From the NCBI GenBank assembly GCA_020444045.1, contig JAHLLS010000005.1:62001-126000 (forward strand): a stretch of 64,000 nt of DNA. Reading direction: 5' to 3'. Positions 42,014-49,883 of this stretch are shown here, piece by piece. Source of the DNA: Deltaproteobacteria bacterium (GTDB taxonomy: Bacteria > Desulfobacterota > Desulfobacteria > Desulfobacterales > UBA5852). Both the position numbers and the translations under genes were made by a program. Within the stretch, counting starts at the first letter, position 1. Each line of letters starts with the position of its first letter. The notes below the pieces were generated by a model that had not been told where the DNA came from, did not search any database, and was given only the letters and a program-made list of their open reading frames with translations.

Positions 42014-43051
42014 ATGAAGACTTCAAGACGTCCGACACACCAACCTGGCGGCGCGATGTTCAGACGCTATACCCTGTTTTTTTGGGCCGTGATGGTCGCG
42101 TGCTTCCTGCCTCGAAACGGCTGGGGGGCACCTCTCATCGAAATGGGTATGGTAACGGGAGGACCTGCTGGCACCTATTACCAGTTTGGCCTGAACCTTC
42201 AGGAACTGGCCCAACAGAATGGCATCGAACTGCGGGTGGATAATTCCAAGGGGTCTATCGAAAACATCTACGCCGTCTATCAACGTCCCAAGACCCAGTT
42301 GGGCATCGTTCAGTCGGATGTCCTGGCGTTTGTATCTCGGGTTCAGAGTAATCCTGTGCTGAAGGGCATTGCCCTCAAGACGAAGATGGTCTTTCCGCTT
42401 TACAATGAAGAAATACACCTGGTGGGAAAAAGCGATATCCAGGGATTCGATTATCTTGCCGGGCGCAAGGTCGCCATCGGCAAAGAAGGCAGCGGCACCT
42501 ACATGACGGCCGAACTTCTGTTCAAGGTATCCGGCGTCGAACCGGCGCAAAGGCTGGCGATAGGGACCGACGAAGCGCTCGATGAACTGAAACGCGGCAA
42601 CATCGACGCCATGTTTTATGTCGCGGGCTACCCTGTCAAACTATTTAGTGAAAGTGTTCAACCCGAAGACAACCTGGCCCTTATTCCCATTGTCCATAAA
42701 AGCATTCTGGAATTCTATCCGCAGTCGGAAATCCCCGGCGGCACGTATACCTGGCAGGCCGAAACCGTCCCCACTGCGGCCGTCAAGGCGGTCCTGGTTG
42801 CATACGATTTTCGGAACTTCCACTGTGATACGGTCGGCAAGATGGCCAAGCTCATCTATGAGAATCTGGATTGGCTTTCCGCCAACGGGCACGCCAAATG
42901 GCAGTCGGTGGATTTGAACTACCAGCTCAAGGGATGGGAGCAATACGACTGCGTCGCCAAGTATCTGGCCGGTGTTCGACGGCCGCCGCAAACCAGCGTC
43001 CAGGAACTGAACCCGGTTTTGGACGCTTTGAAGGAAATGCTTGCCGAGTAG
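42014..43051 (+). CDS. TAXI-family periplasmic solute-binding protein (TRAP-associated)
   Basis: The 345 residues have an N-terminal signal region (TLFFWAVMVACFLPRNGWGA). The mature part begins with the TAXI hallmark MGMVTGGPAGTYYQFGLNLQ, then GSIENIYAVYQRPKTQLGIV and RKVAIGKEGSGTYMTAELLF. Family members bind small organic ligands in the periplasm and usually serve a TRAP transporter, but no TRAP permease (DctM/DctQ-like) is in the window. GGGGGGAG precedes ATG 42014; ATG 42056 is an alternative start. The next gene is a GspA-like ATPase, so the binding protein may act as a sensor input rather than a transporter component. Confidence 0.87.
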   Translation: MKTSRRPTHQPGGAMFRRYTLFFWAVMVACFLPRNGWGAPLIEMGMVTGGPAGTYYQFGLNLQELAQQNGIELRVDNSKGSIENIYAVYQRPKTQLGIVQSDVLAFVSRVQSNPVLKGIALKTKMVFPLYNEEIHLVGKSDIQGFDYLAGRKVAIGKEGSGTYMTAELLFKVSGVEPAQRLAIGTDEALDELKRGNIDAMFYVAGYPVKLFSESVQPEDNLALIPIVHKSILEFYPQSEIPGGTYTWQAETVPTAAVKAVLVAYDFRNFHCDTVGKMAKLIYENLDWLSANGHAKWQSVDLNYQLKGWEQYDCVAKYLAGVRRPPQTSVQELNPVLDALKEMLAE

Positions 43052-43223
43052 AAAGCGGCAGGCCAACAGCCGGCAAGGGTCGGCCGGTAAGGGCCGATCG
43101 GGGCGGGAGCGTGAAATGCTTCCCTGAAGCTGGGCCTGCAAGGTCATTCACGGCAGGGCCGGCGAGCGAGTGACCGCAATGGATGGGTTTGACAACTCGA
43201 CCCGCCATCGCCAAGCAGACATC

Positions 43224-44807
43224 ATGTATCTGGATCATTTCAATTTAAAGACCAAACCGTTCGCGCTGAGCACGGACCCCCGTTTTTTGTGGGCCGGCGC
43301 CAACCAGCGCCAGGCGCTGGCGACCCTGTCCTACGGGCTCCAGGAGAACAGGGGGATCGTTGTCCTGAGCGGTGAATTCGGCACCGGTAAGACCACGCTG
43401 GTCAACGCGTTTATCCAGAGCTTGGACGATACGGTCCGCGTGGCCCAACTCTCCGAACCGGGCGGCGACCCGGGTTATTTCCGCGCGGCTGTGGCCGAGG
43501 GGTTCGGGATCCGGATCGAAAACCACGATCGGGAGGGGCTCACCGAATGTCTCATCCGCCTGGCGGAGGATCGGCAGGGATACCGGCACCGCCTCCTGTT
43601 GGTGATCGATGAAGCTCAGGGGCTGACAGCGGAAATGCAGGCGGACTTGCTCCACCTGGCCTGTCTGGAGAACCAAGGCCACCGCCTGCTGCATATCCTC
43701 CTCGTCGGGCAGAATGAAATTTTCAAGTGGGCCGTCAGTGCCACGCGTGAAGCATTTCTCAGCCAGGTTTCGGCCACCTGTCGACTGCACCCCTTGAACG
43801 AGCGTGAAACAGCAGACTACATCGAACTTCGCCTGCGCGTTGCCGGTGCTCGACGGCCGCTTTTTGACGAAGGGGCCGCCAGTGCCATCCATTGCTTTTC
43901 CCGCGGCGTACCGCGTGCGATCAATTTGATGGGTGATTATGCCCTGCTGCACGCCCACTTGAAAGAAGCCGACAGGGTCGATGCTGAAATGGTGGGCATC
44001 TGCAAGGATCGCTTTCAGATCGCGACTATCGATGATGGGGGCGCTCCGGAAGTGACCGTGCGCGATCTCACAACGCTGCCCACGGAACCACAACCACCCC
44101 TTCGAGGTAAGATTCCGCGAGGTCTGGGACTTGCGGCACCGATACTGTTGATTCTCATACTGGCTGGTTTGTGGCGCTACATGGCGTTAAACAACGCATC
44201 GTTGAACCGGGATACGGCGCATTCTATGAAATCTCCGGCAGCGGAAATTTCGCCGCCGTTCCGTCCAGCCTCGCACCCCGCGCCGGGGCCGTCTACCCCC
44301 GCCGAAGCATCGCAAAAGGCCAGTACGATGCCATTTGTGGCGCCCAAATCCGTGGTCAAACAGGATCTGCCGCCGAAAACGCAGCATCCTCCGTCGGAAA
44401 CAGCATCATACCCGCAGCCGGCCTTATCGCAGATGGGAGATACTGAGGAGATCCAAACTCCGACGGTTGATGCGCGTGTGGGGCAAGAGCCCGAGGCAAC
44501 ACAGCCCCCTCAGCTGATGAAAGATTATTCATCTCCAACGGAAACGATCCCAGACCTGCAACCGGACGCTCCGCGGACGGGTGATGCAGAGGCGATTCAA
44601 AAAAGGGCCGCCAAACAGCTTTCCGAACCACCGCCGGAAGAGAAACCTTCCGTTGCTGTAGAACCGAAACCCGCCATTTCGGCCCTTCCCCGGGCGGCCG
44701 GGGATGCCGATCCCGGAGACATTATCGACTGGTTGATCAAAGAAAAGCAGAAGGGCGGGAATCCAACGCCACAGGCCCCCGACGAAATTTCTCCTTCCAC
44801 AGAGTAA
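43224..44807 (+). CDS. GspA/ExeA-like AAA ATPase with transmembrane helix and periplasmic tail
   Basis: ATG 43224 gives MYLDHFNLKTKPFALSTDPR, aligning with the ATPase at 8583; a GTG at 43170 could add 18 residues. The 527-residue protein has Walker A SGEFGTGKTTL (about 49-59), Walker B LLLVIDEAQGL, a sensor region and one membrane helix (AAPILLILILAGLWRYMAL). The periplasmic tail is about 220 residues, rich in Pro, Glu and Ser and apparently disordered, ending GDIIDWLIKEKQKGG. Unlike its paralogue it has no OmpA domain. It follows the TAXI gene by about 170 bases on the same strand. The gap 44808-45123 shows only a short TTG-initiated frame of no clear nature. Confidence 0.88.
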   Translation: MYLDHFNLKTKPFALSTDPRFLWAGANQRQALATLSYGLQENRGIVVLSGEFGTGKTTLVNAFIQSLDDTVRVAQLSEPGGDPGYFRAAVAEGFGIRIENHDREGLTECLIRLAEDRQGYRHRLLLVIDEAQGLTAEMQADLLHLACLENQGHRLLHILLVGQNEIFKWAVSATREAFLSQVSATCRLHPLNERETADYIELRLRVAGARRPLFDEGAASAIHCFSRGVPRAINLMGDYALLHAHLKEADRVDAEMVGICKDRFQIATIDDGGAPEVTVRDLTTLPTEPQPPLRGKIPRGLGLAAPILLILILAGLWRYMALNNASLNRDTAHSMKSPAAEISPPFRPASHPAPGPSTPAEASQKASTMPFVAPKSVVKQDLPPKTQHPPSETASYPQPALSQMGDTEEIQTPTVDARVGQEPEATQPPQLMKDYSSPTETIPDLQPDAPRTGDAEAIQKRAAKQLSEPPPEEKPSVAVEPKPAISALPRAAGDADPGDIIDWLIKEKQKGGNPTPQAPDEISPSTE

Positions 44808-45123
44808 CGCCCAATGTCATCGATTACAGTTGGCAACCATTCTTAAGCCTTTTCAGGGTATCGGCAGCCTAAAAACGGCCAGACGCTATAGAACCGTTTA
44901 CATTGAATCCGCTATGGACTATATGCGTCGCGTTCTAACTCAACACGCGGCACAAAAAAACTGGGGACTGGCCACCTGTGCCATCAAATTAGCCCGAACA
45001 TTTCATGAAATTTTTTCTACACATTAAATTTTATGCAAATATTCAGTGTAATAAAACCTATTCAGGGTATGATTTTCAGGTGACACTTTGTACCCTTGGC
45101 CGCTTTCCAAAATCATAGAAAAT

Positions 45124-45241
45124 GTTTCACCCTGTGGGCGCGCCCGAGATGCCCATTGGCCGCGTTACCAGGGGCTTGCGGTAGCATTCGTACAGTGGCG
45201 CCCCTGATGCCTTGCCAATGAACATCTCGAACGCGTGAAAT
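45124..45241. repeat. Imperfect palindrome of about 118 bp
   Basis: Outer arms TTTCAC..CGAGATG.CCATTGGC (45125-45160) and the complement of GCCAATGAACATCTCGAACG pair; inner arms contain CCAGGGGC and GCCCCTGA. It does not resemble the GACGGTTTCGTAAAA element. It sits in the gap between the GspA-like ATPase gene and the decayed att site. Confidence 0.6.
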
Positions 45242-45275
45242 ATTCGGGTTAGGTGTTGGCAGGCATAGCAGATCT

Positions 45276-45406
45276 GACGGCTGTTAACGGCCGGAAACGG
45301 ATTCCAACGGCTGAAAAAAGGAAAATACGATGGAATCCTCAGTATAACGTTCTCGCACGTCGGTAGCCGGGGTTCGATTTCCCGTGGGATTTACACCAAT
45401 ATGATC
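45276..45406. other. Decayed third att-like site with a tRNA-Glu 3' half
   Basis: Bases 45350-45400 (TTCTCGCACGTCGGTAGCCG, then GGTTCGATTTCCCGTGGGAT) align with the 48-bp att repeat with several substitutions and small gaps. They keep the anticodon-loop, T-loop and CACCA parts but no 5' half. GACGGCT at 45276 with related AACGGC words at 45286 and 45306 lies about 70 bases to the left, as at attR. Confidence 0.6.
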
Positions 45407-45408
45407 AG

Positions 45409-45440
45409 TGGGTTAGCCCTTATGGGTTAACCCTCTTGCT
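45409..45440 (+). terminator. Weak hairpin after the decayed att site
   Basis: GGGTTAGCCCTTAT then GGGTTAACCCTC, followed by TTGCTTTTG. Position relative to the att-like site mirrors the terminator at 41504. The rest of the gap to 45600 shows no gene. Confidence 0.4.
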
Positions 45441-45603
45441 TTTGAACTTGTCATCCTCACGCCATGTTACAGCGGCAGGCTTTTTATCAGAGGTTTCAGA
45501 AATCGCCGGCATAGTGATACAACCTCCGTGCATCAAAACCAGCTAAGGTTTTCTTTGATTACACTATTCACGAAGGTCAACGAAGAACAGATTAAAGCAC
45601 TTG

Positions 45604-46842
45604 ATGCCAATTCGCCTTAAAATCGGGAAGCGTTCTCCGGAGGCCTGGCAAGGCACGTTAGTCATCATGTGCTTTGCCCAGATGGTCTCCATGATCGGCT
45701 TTTCCAGTATTTTTCCGTTTCTTCCACTCTACGTGAAGTCCCTGGGAACCGTTACGTCCCTGAGTGCCGACCTTTGCACCGGACTGGTCTTCTCCGGGCA
45801 GGCCTTCAGCATGATGATCGCCTCGCCCATTTGGGGCGCCTTGGCGGACCGATGGGGACGCAAGCTTATGGTGGCGCGGGCCATGTTCGGGGGGGCCGTC
45901 ATCATGGCGTTGATGGCCTTCGCCCGCTCGGCCGAAGAATTGGTGGCCCTGCGCATGATCCAGGGGTTGATCACCGGCGTCATGGGTGCCACCAATGCCC
46001 TTGTGGCCGCCACGGTGCCGCGCGGTCAGGCCGGGTACGCCATGGGACTCATGCAGGTGGCCATGGGACTGGGGCTGGGGTTGGGGCCCGTCATCGGCGG
46101 CGTGGTGGCGGACGCCTACGGCTATCGGGCAGCCTTTTACATCACGGCCGGACTGCTGGCCTTTGCCGGCGTCGTTGTCTGGGTTGGCGTCGATGAACAT
46201 TTCGTGGTCGGGGAATCCACCGACCAGGCGCCTGCTGGTTTCCTTGCCGCCTGGCAGCGCGCCCTGTCCTCGCGCGGCGTGCCGCTGGCCTACACCCTGC
46301 GGTTTATCAATCAGATGGGGCGCATCATCTTCATGCCGATCCTGCCGCTCTTTATTCTTACGCTCATCGACAACCCGGATATGATCAACAGCTATACCGG
46401 GATTGTGATCGGTCTGTCTTCGGCGGCCACCGCCTTTTTTTCGATTTACCTGGGGCGCATGGGCGACCGCTCCGGCTACCGGCGAACCGTAATCGTCTGC
46501 CTGCTGGTGGTGTTTCTGCTGTTTCTCCTGCAGGCGCTGGTAAGCGCCGGCTGGCAGCTGCTGGTCTTACAGATGTTTTACGGCATCGCTCTTGGCGGCA
46601 TCGTCCCGGGGATCAGTGCCTTGCTGGCCGTCTACAGCAGGCAGGGTGACGAAGGGGCGGTTTATGGTCTGGACAATGCGATCACCTCGGGGGCGCGCAT
46701 GATCGGTCCTTTACTGGGTGTCAGTATCGCGGCCTGGTTCGGGGTGCGGATGGTTTTCGGGGCCGCCGCCTTGCTATACCTGACCGCCGCCTTGCTGGCC
46801 GTGTGGGGGTTACCGAAAAAAAACCACACGGTCGAGCATTGA
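45604..46842 (+). CDS. MFS family drug:H+ antiporter-like transporter
   Basis: The 412-residue product has 12 predicted membrane segments. The DHA1-type motif A is GALADRWGRKLMVAR (after segment 2), and motif C-like GLGPVIGGVVADAYG lies in segment 5. It resembles MdtG/TetA-like exporters driven by the proton gradient; the substrate is unknown. ATG 45604 follows a TTG at 45601, and the ribosome binding site is poor, so the exact start is uncertain. It is the first gene to the right of the decayed att site. Confidence 0.88.
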   Translation: MPIRLKIGKRSPEAWQGTLVIMCFAQMVSMIGFSSIFPFLPLYVKSLGTVTSLSADLCTGLVFSGQAFSMMIASPIWGALADRWGRKLMVARAMFGGAVIMALMAFARSAEELVALRMIQGLITGVMGATNALVAATVPRGQAGYAMGLMQVAMGLGLGLGPVIGGVVADAYGYRAAFYITAGLLAFAGVVVWVGVDEHFVVGESTDQAPAGFLAAWQRALSSRGVPLAYTLRFINQMGRIIFMPILPLFILTLIDNPDMINSYTGIVIGLSSAATAFFSIYLGRMGDRSGYRRTVIVCLLVVFLLFLLQALVSAGWQLLVLQMFYGIALGGIVPGISALLAVYSRQGDEGAVYGLDNAITSGARMIGPLLGVSIAAWFGVRMVFGAAALLYLTAALLAVWGLPKKNHTVEH

Positions 46843-47266
46843 AGGCAATCCAAGCGTTTCTCCCTCCCGTTTTAAATTCCTGCTATTAGATCGATGAGGT
46901 AGACGGCAGCGAAGGCCTGTCCGTGATGGCTTATGTCGGTCAATCCATGTCTATTTCTTCATCTCCGCTTGCCGATAGGGTAGACGTTGGACCCGCAAAA
47001 CTCGGTTATGGACCGGTGGTGGATGCCTGAACCGGTGATCGGCAAGAATATTAATGAAGTGGGAAACCTGCTTCTTATTGTACTGAAACGGTTTACCCTA
47101 AAACTGGCGTAATCTTTTCTTTGACGGTCATTTTTTTAAAGTGCACAAAGGACGCTAAAATAAAATATTTATAATATAATTAGATGTTTAAATTTATGAG
47201 AGAAGTGGACGAGCCGGCTGTTGGCATCGCTTTTGCTGCATCTGGTATCTAAATAGGAGAGAAGCT
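46843..47266. other. Gene-free 424-bp interval
   Basis: GC content falls sharply from about 47090 to 47190 (TAAAATATTTATAATATAAT), a likely promoter region for the small genes that follow. No supported gene and no clear repeat seen. Confidence 0.45.
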
Positions 47267-47518
47267 GTGCGCTTGGTTTGGAGGTTGATCGCCATATTGA
47301 TCATGATCTTACCGCCGGTGATTGATGTTGTCATGGCCGGTGAATTCCCCGGGGCTGCACTTTCATCACGCCATCCCGCATGGCCGAGCATTGAACCGCC
47401 AATGCTCGTCATGCTGGGATGTATCCTCGTCTGGCTTGCCGGGCTGTGCCGCAAGAAGTTCAACCAAAAATCAAACAGAGACCATCATGTCCCCGGTTAT
47501 TCAAAACAAACCAACTGA
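47267..47518 (+). CDS. Very small PEP-CTERM-like exported protein
   Basis: GTG 47267 is preceded by AGGAGAG at 5 bases. The 83 residues have a signal peptide (LIAILIMILPPVIDVVMAGE) and then only about 20 residues before a second hydrophobic helix: IEPPMLVMLGCILVWLAGLC, followed by RKKFNQK. This closely resembles the PEP-CTERM signal at 39606-40385 (EPSTIVLMGLGLVGLAGFGRKKF), with P-E-P reduced to I-E-P-P. If processed, the mature peptide would be about 25 residues. It overlaps the start of the next small gene in another frame. Confidence 0.6.
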   Translation: MRLVWRLIAILIMILPPVIDVVMAGEFPGAALSSRHPAWPSIEPPMLVMLGCILVWLAGLCRKKFNQKSNRDHHVPGYSKQTN

Positions 47519-47672
47519 ACGACGCTCCGGTATCGATCGGCGTCAGTTTTCCTATGCCCTGCATATCCCCGAGCGAAGAAACCGCGAGGATCGCCGCCGC
47601 AAGCTTCCCAAACGCCTCCAGGAAGCGATGCCCGTTGCGGCCAAAACCCCATTGCCAGTCATTCACCCCTGA
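47487..47672 (+). CDS. Small basic protein with RRSGIDRR repeats
   Basis: The 61 residues from ATG 47487 include ERRSGIDRRQFSYALHIPER and RNREDRRR, a repeated arginine pattern seen in short proteins and N-terminal tails of Desulfobacterota proteins. The function is not known to me. There is no signal peptide or membrane helix. The ribosome binding site is weak, so translation may be coupled to the overlapping upstream gene. Confidence 0.55.
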   Translation: MSPVIQNKPTERRSGIDRRQFSYALHIPERRNREDRRRKLPKRLQEAMPVAAKTPLPVIHP

Positions 47673-47761
47673 TTATTGCACATTCCCCACCCCTTTCTAT
47701 CTTGAAATATCGAAAAGATTCGACCACTTGAGTAATCTTTCCGTCAGACAGTACGTGAGGA

Positions 47762-48844
47762 TTACCGTTCTTTCCGAATGATATGGATGATGTCCCCCGG
47801 ATAGATCAGGTCCGGGTTGCTGATTTGGCTGAGGCGCGCCAATTCGGGGTATTGGAACGGGTCATCGAGGTAGTGCGCGGCAATATCCCATAGCGTATCC
47901 CCCGGGACGACCTGGTGGACGATCTCGTCGATGGCCAACGGGGTCTGGTGTGAAAACGGCGGGGACGGGGCTGTTGTTTTTGCGGCGGGGCGTTCGACCA
48001 TCAGGGTAAATTTTTCGGTTTCCACCCGCATGATCTCCCGTGAGGCCTCTGACACCGGTGCGGGGACAGGCGGGGCTGGGTCCGTTACGACGGTTGCCTG
48101 ACGGGAGGGTGCATCATTTTCAATAACTTCCACGGGAGCGGTGTTTTCCGGTCTATCCGCTATCGCTGAGGGGGCCGCCTTGATTGGTGGCGCCGGTTGA
48201 TCCGGGACCGGTGCTTGGGGTTTTAATCCTGTTTGTGGGGAATCAAGGTCTTTGGGGTGGGGGGTTATAGATGGCAGGGGGGCCGTTTCAATATCGGTTT
48301 CCACTCGCGATGCGCTCCTGCGCTGCTGGAGCAAAAGGACGGAACTGAGGGCGACGATCAGAAGCAGGATTAAAACCACCGTCAGGGTCAGGGCATAGCG
48401 CCGGGTCCGCCGGTGGGGCATGGACGATACCGCCCGTTTTTGCACTGGTTTTTTCCGGAACGGACGGGAAATCGCGATGAGCCGGTCGTTTTCAGCGGAA
48501 CGGGACATGGGTATGGCGACCGGCGGTCGGGTTGTTTTCGTGGCCGGGCCTATGCCGGAATCTTCTGGATGGTCAGCCCTGTGCGCACTTTTTTCTGCGT
48601 ATGCTGTCGCTCTAACTGTTGCAGGCGCCTTGTCTTCCGGGTGTTCGTGTTCAGTGGATGATCGATCCGGCGCCGGGGTTTGGGCCCGCACGTCATCGGC
48701 CATTCGTGCCATCGTTTCTAAATCCGGACTGGGATAGGGGGTTTCCTTGGCCTGATCGAGCCGGGTGAAGGTTGTGTGAAACAGAACCTGTTCGTTGTGC
48801 AGCATAAAGGCATCAAACAGGTCCATGGGGCTATGCGCGCTCAA
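47762..48844 (-). CDS. LysM-domain membrane protein
   Basis: The 360 residues start with a cytoplasmic region (about 145 residues, charged, with PMDLFDAFMLHNEQVLFHTT), then one transmembrane helix (YALTLTVVLILLLIVALSSV) and a long Pro/Thr/Ala-rich periplasmic linker. A C-terminal LysM domain closes it: HQVVPGDTLWDIAAHYLDDP and IYPGDIIHIIRK. LysM binds peptidoglycan glycan, so this is a cell-wall tether or sensor. It lies downstream of the DUF4340 gene on the same strand (about 40 bases), as part of the leftward Gld-like ABC unit. Confidence 0.85.
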   Translation of the reverse strand: MSAHSPMDLFDAFMLHNEQVLFHTTFTRLDQAKETPYPSPDLETMARMADDVRAQTPAPDRSSTEHEHPEDKAPATVRATAYAEKSAHRADHPEDSGIGPATKTTRPPVAIPMSRSAENDRLIAISRPFRKKPVQKRAVSSMPHRRTRRYALTLTVVLILLLIVALSSVLLLQQRRSASRVETDIETAPLPSITPHPKDLDSPQTGLKPQAPVPDQPAPPIKAAPSAIADRPENTAPVEVIENDAPSRQATVVTDPAPPVPAPVSEASREIMRVETEKFTLMVERPAAKTTAPSPPFSHQTPLAIDEIVHQVVPGDTLWDIAAHYLDDPFQYPELARLSQISNPDLIYPGDIIHIIRKER

Positions 48845-48886
48845 CGGGTGCCGGGAGAAATGGGTGCCCGGCGGGTGTTTTTTTAT

Positions 48887-49864
48887 TTACGGTTTCGGTG
48901 TGTCTTCCGTGCTTTCCAGGCTGGTCAGGAAATCTTTGACCGGATCGATGTCGAAATCGGACAGGGTGAAGGGATCCTGCCGCAGGGACGAGCGGGCCGG
49001 CACCTCGGTGGCGGCGTCGTCCGCCGGATCGAAAATCTCGAGGACGGACTCTGACGCACCATTGATGCGGATGAGAAAGGTCGGATCGGCAAAATCGGTT
49101 TTAGCCCGGTCGGTCAAATACGTGCGGCATTTCAGTCCGGAGAGTTCCGCCAGCAGTCGCTGCACGGCATCGTTGGCGACCGGTTGCCCATCGGCGGTCT
49201 TCCATTCGATGTCCGTTGCATTTTCAGGCGCAGTATCGGTGGCCGCGTTGTCGCCCTCCGGTGCAGGTGTGGTGGTTGTCTTTGTTATCGTGACCGTCTT
49301 GCCTTCGGTGGTGATCGAGTATTCCGTGACATCCTCTTTTTTAAAGGCCAGAACCGTTTTATCGCGCAGCTCATCCACGGAGTGGTCGAAATCCTGCCGG
49401 AAATTGCCCTGGGCGTGGTAGACATTGGGATTTTCCGACAGGGTGATATAGGTGTGCCGCAGTGTATCCGCGGCTTTGCCGATGCGGAAGCTGCGCACGG
49501 CCTTGTCATCCTGATACGCTGTCACCCGGATCTGCTGATTCTCATCGAGCTCGTAGCGGGTATAATTTTGGGTTTCCGATACCAGGGCGGTGACTTTCAG
49601 ATCGGCAAGAGTGTCGAGCATCCGGTCCACAAGAGCGCTGTCAGCCGGATAATCGCCCGGTGCGACCATCCAGCCATCGTCCTGCCGGGTCAGCACGACG
49701 GTCTGGTCACCTTTGCCGATTTCGATTTTAGTCAGGTCCTGTGTTTTTACGGCAGGCAGTTCGGGCAGGGTGTAAGTGGTCCGATCCGTATTCCGGAAAA
49801 ACAAGTAGAGTCCCAGGGCCACAATGACCACCGCCAGGATGGCGTATTCTTTTTTAACCTTCAT
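48887..49864 (-). CDS. DUF4340 domain protein
   Basis: ATG 49864 is used; AAAAGGAG lies 12 bases upstream. The 325 residues have one N-terminal membrane helix (YAILAVVIVALGLYLFF) and an extracytoplasmic DUF4340 region: TRQDDGWMVAPGDYPADSAL, ITLSENPNVYHAQGNFRQDF and LAFKKEDVTEYSITTEGKTV. DUF4340 proteins are regularly encoded after GldG-type ABC auxiliary proteins in bacteria that do not glide. The role is unknown; envelope export or stress has been suggested from context only. It follows the GldG-like gene by 19 bases. Confidence 0.88.
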   Translation of the reverse strand: MKVKKEYAILAVVIVALGLYLFFRNTDRTTYTLPELPAVKTQDLTKIEIGKGDQTVVLTRQDDGWMVAPGDYPADSALVDRMLDTLADLKVTALVSETQNYTRYELDENQQIRVTAYQDDKAVRSFRIGKAADTLRHTYITLSENPNVYHAQGNFRQDFDHSVDELRDKTVLAFKKEDVTEYSITTEGKTVTITKTTTTPAPEGDNAATDTAPENATDIEWKTADGQPVANDAVQRLLAELSGLKCRTYLTDRAKTDFADPTFLIRINGASESVLEIFDPADDAATEVPARSSLRQDPFTLSDFDIDPVKDFLTSLESTEDTPKP

Positions 49865-49883
49865 AGCAGGATTTTCGCTCCTT

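Noticed and set aside
45340..45410. A functional tRNA gene at 45.35 kb
   Set aside because: No 5' half, D arm or matching acceptor strand; the T arm is mispaired. Read instead as a decayed att copy.
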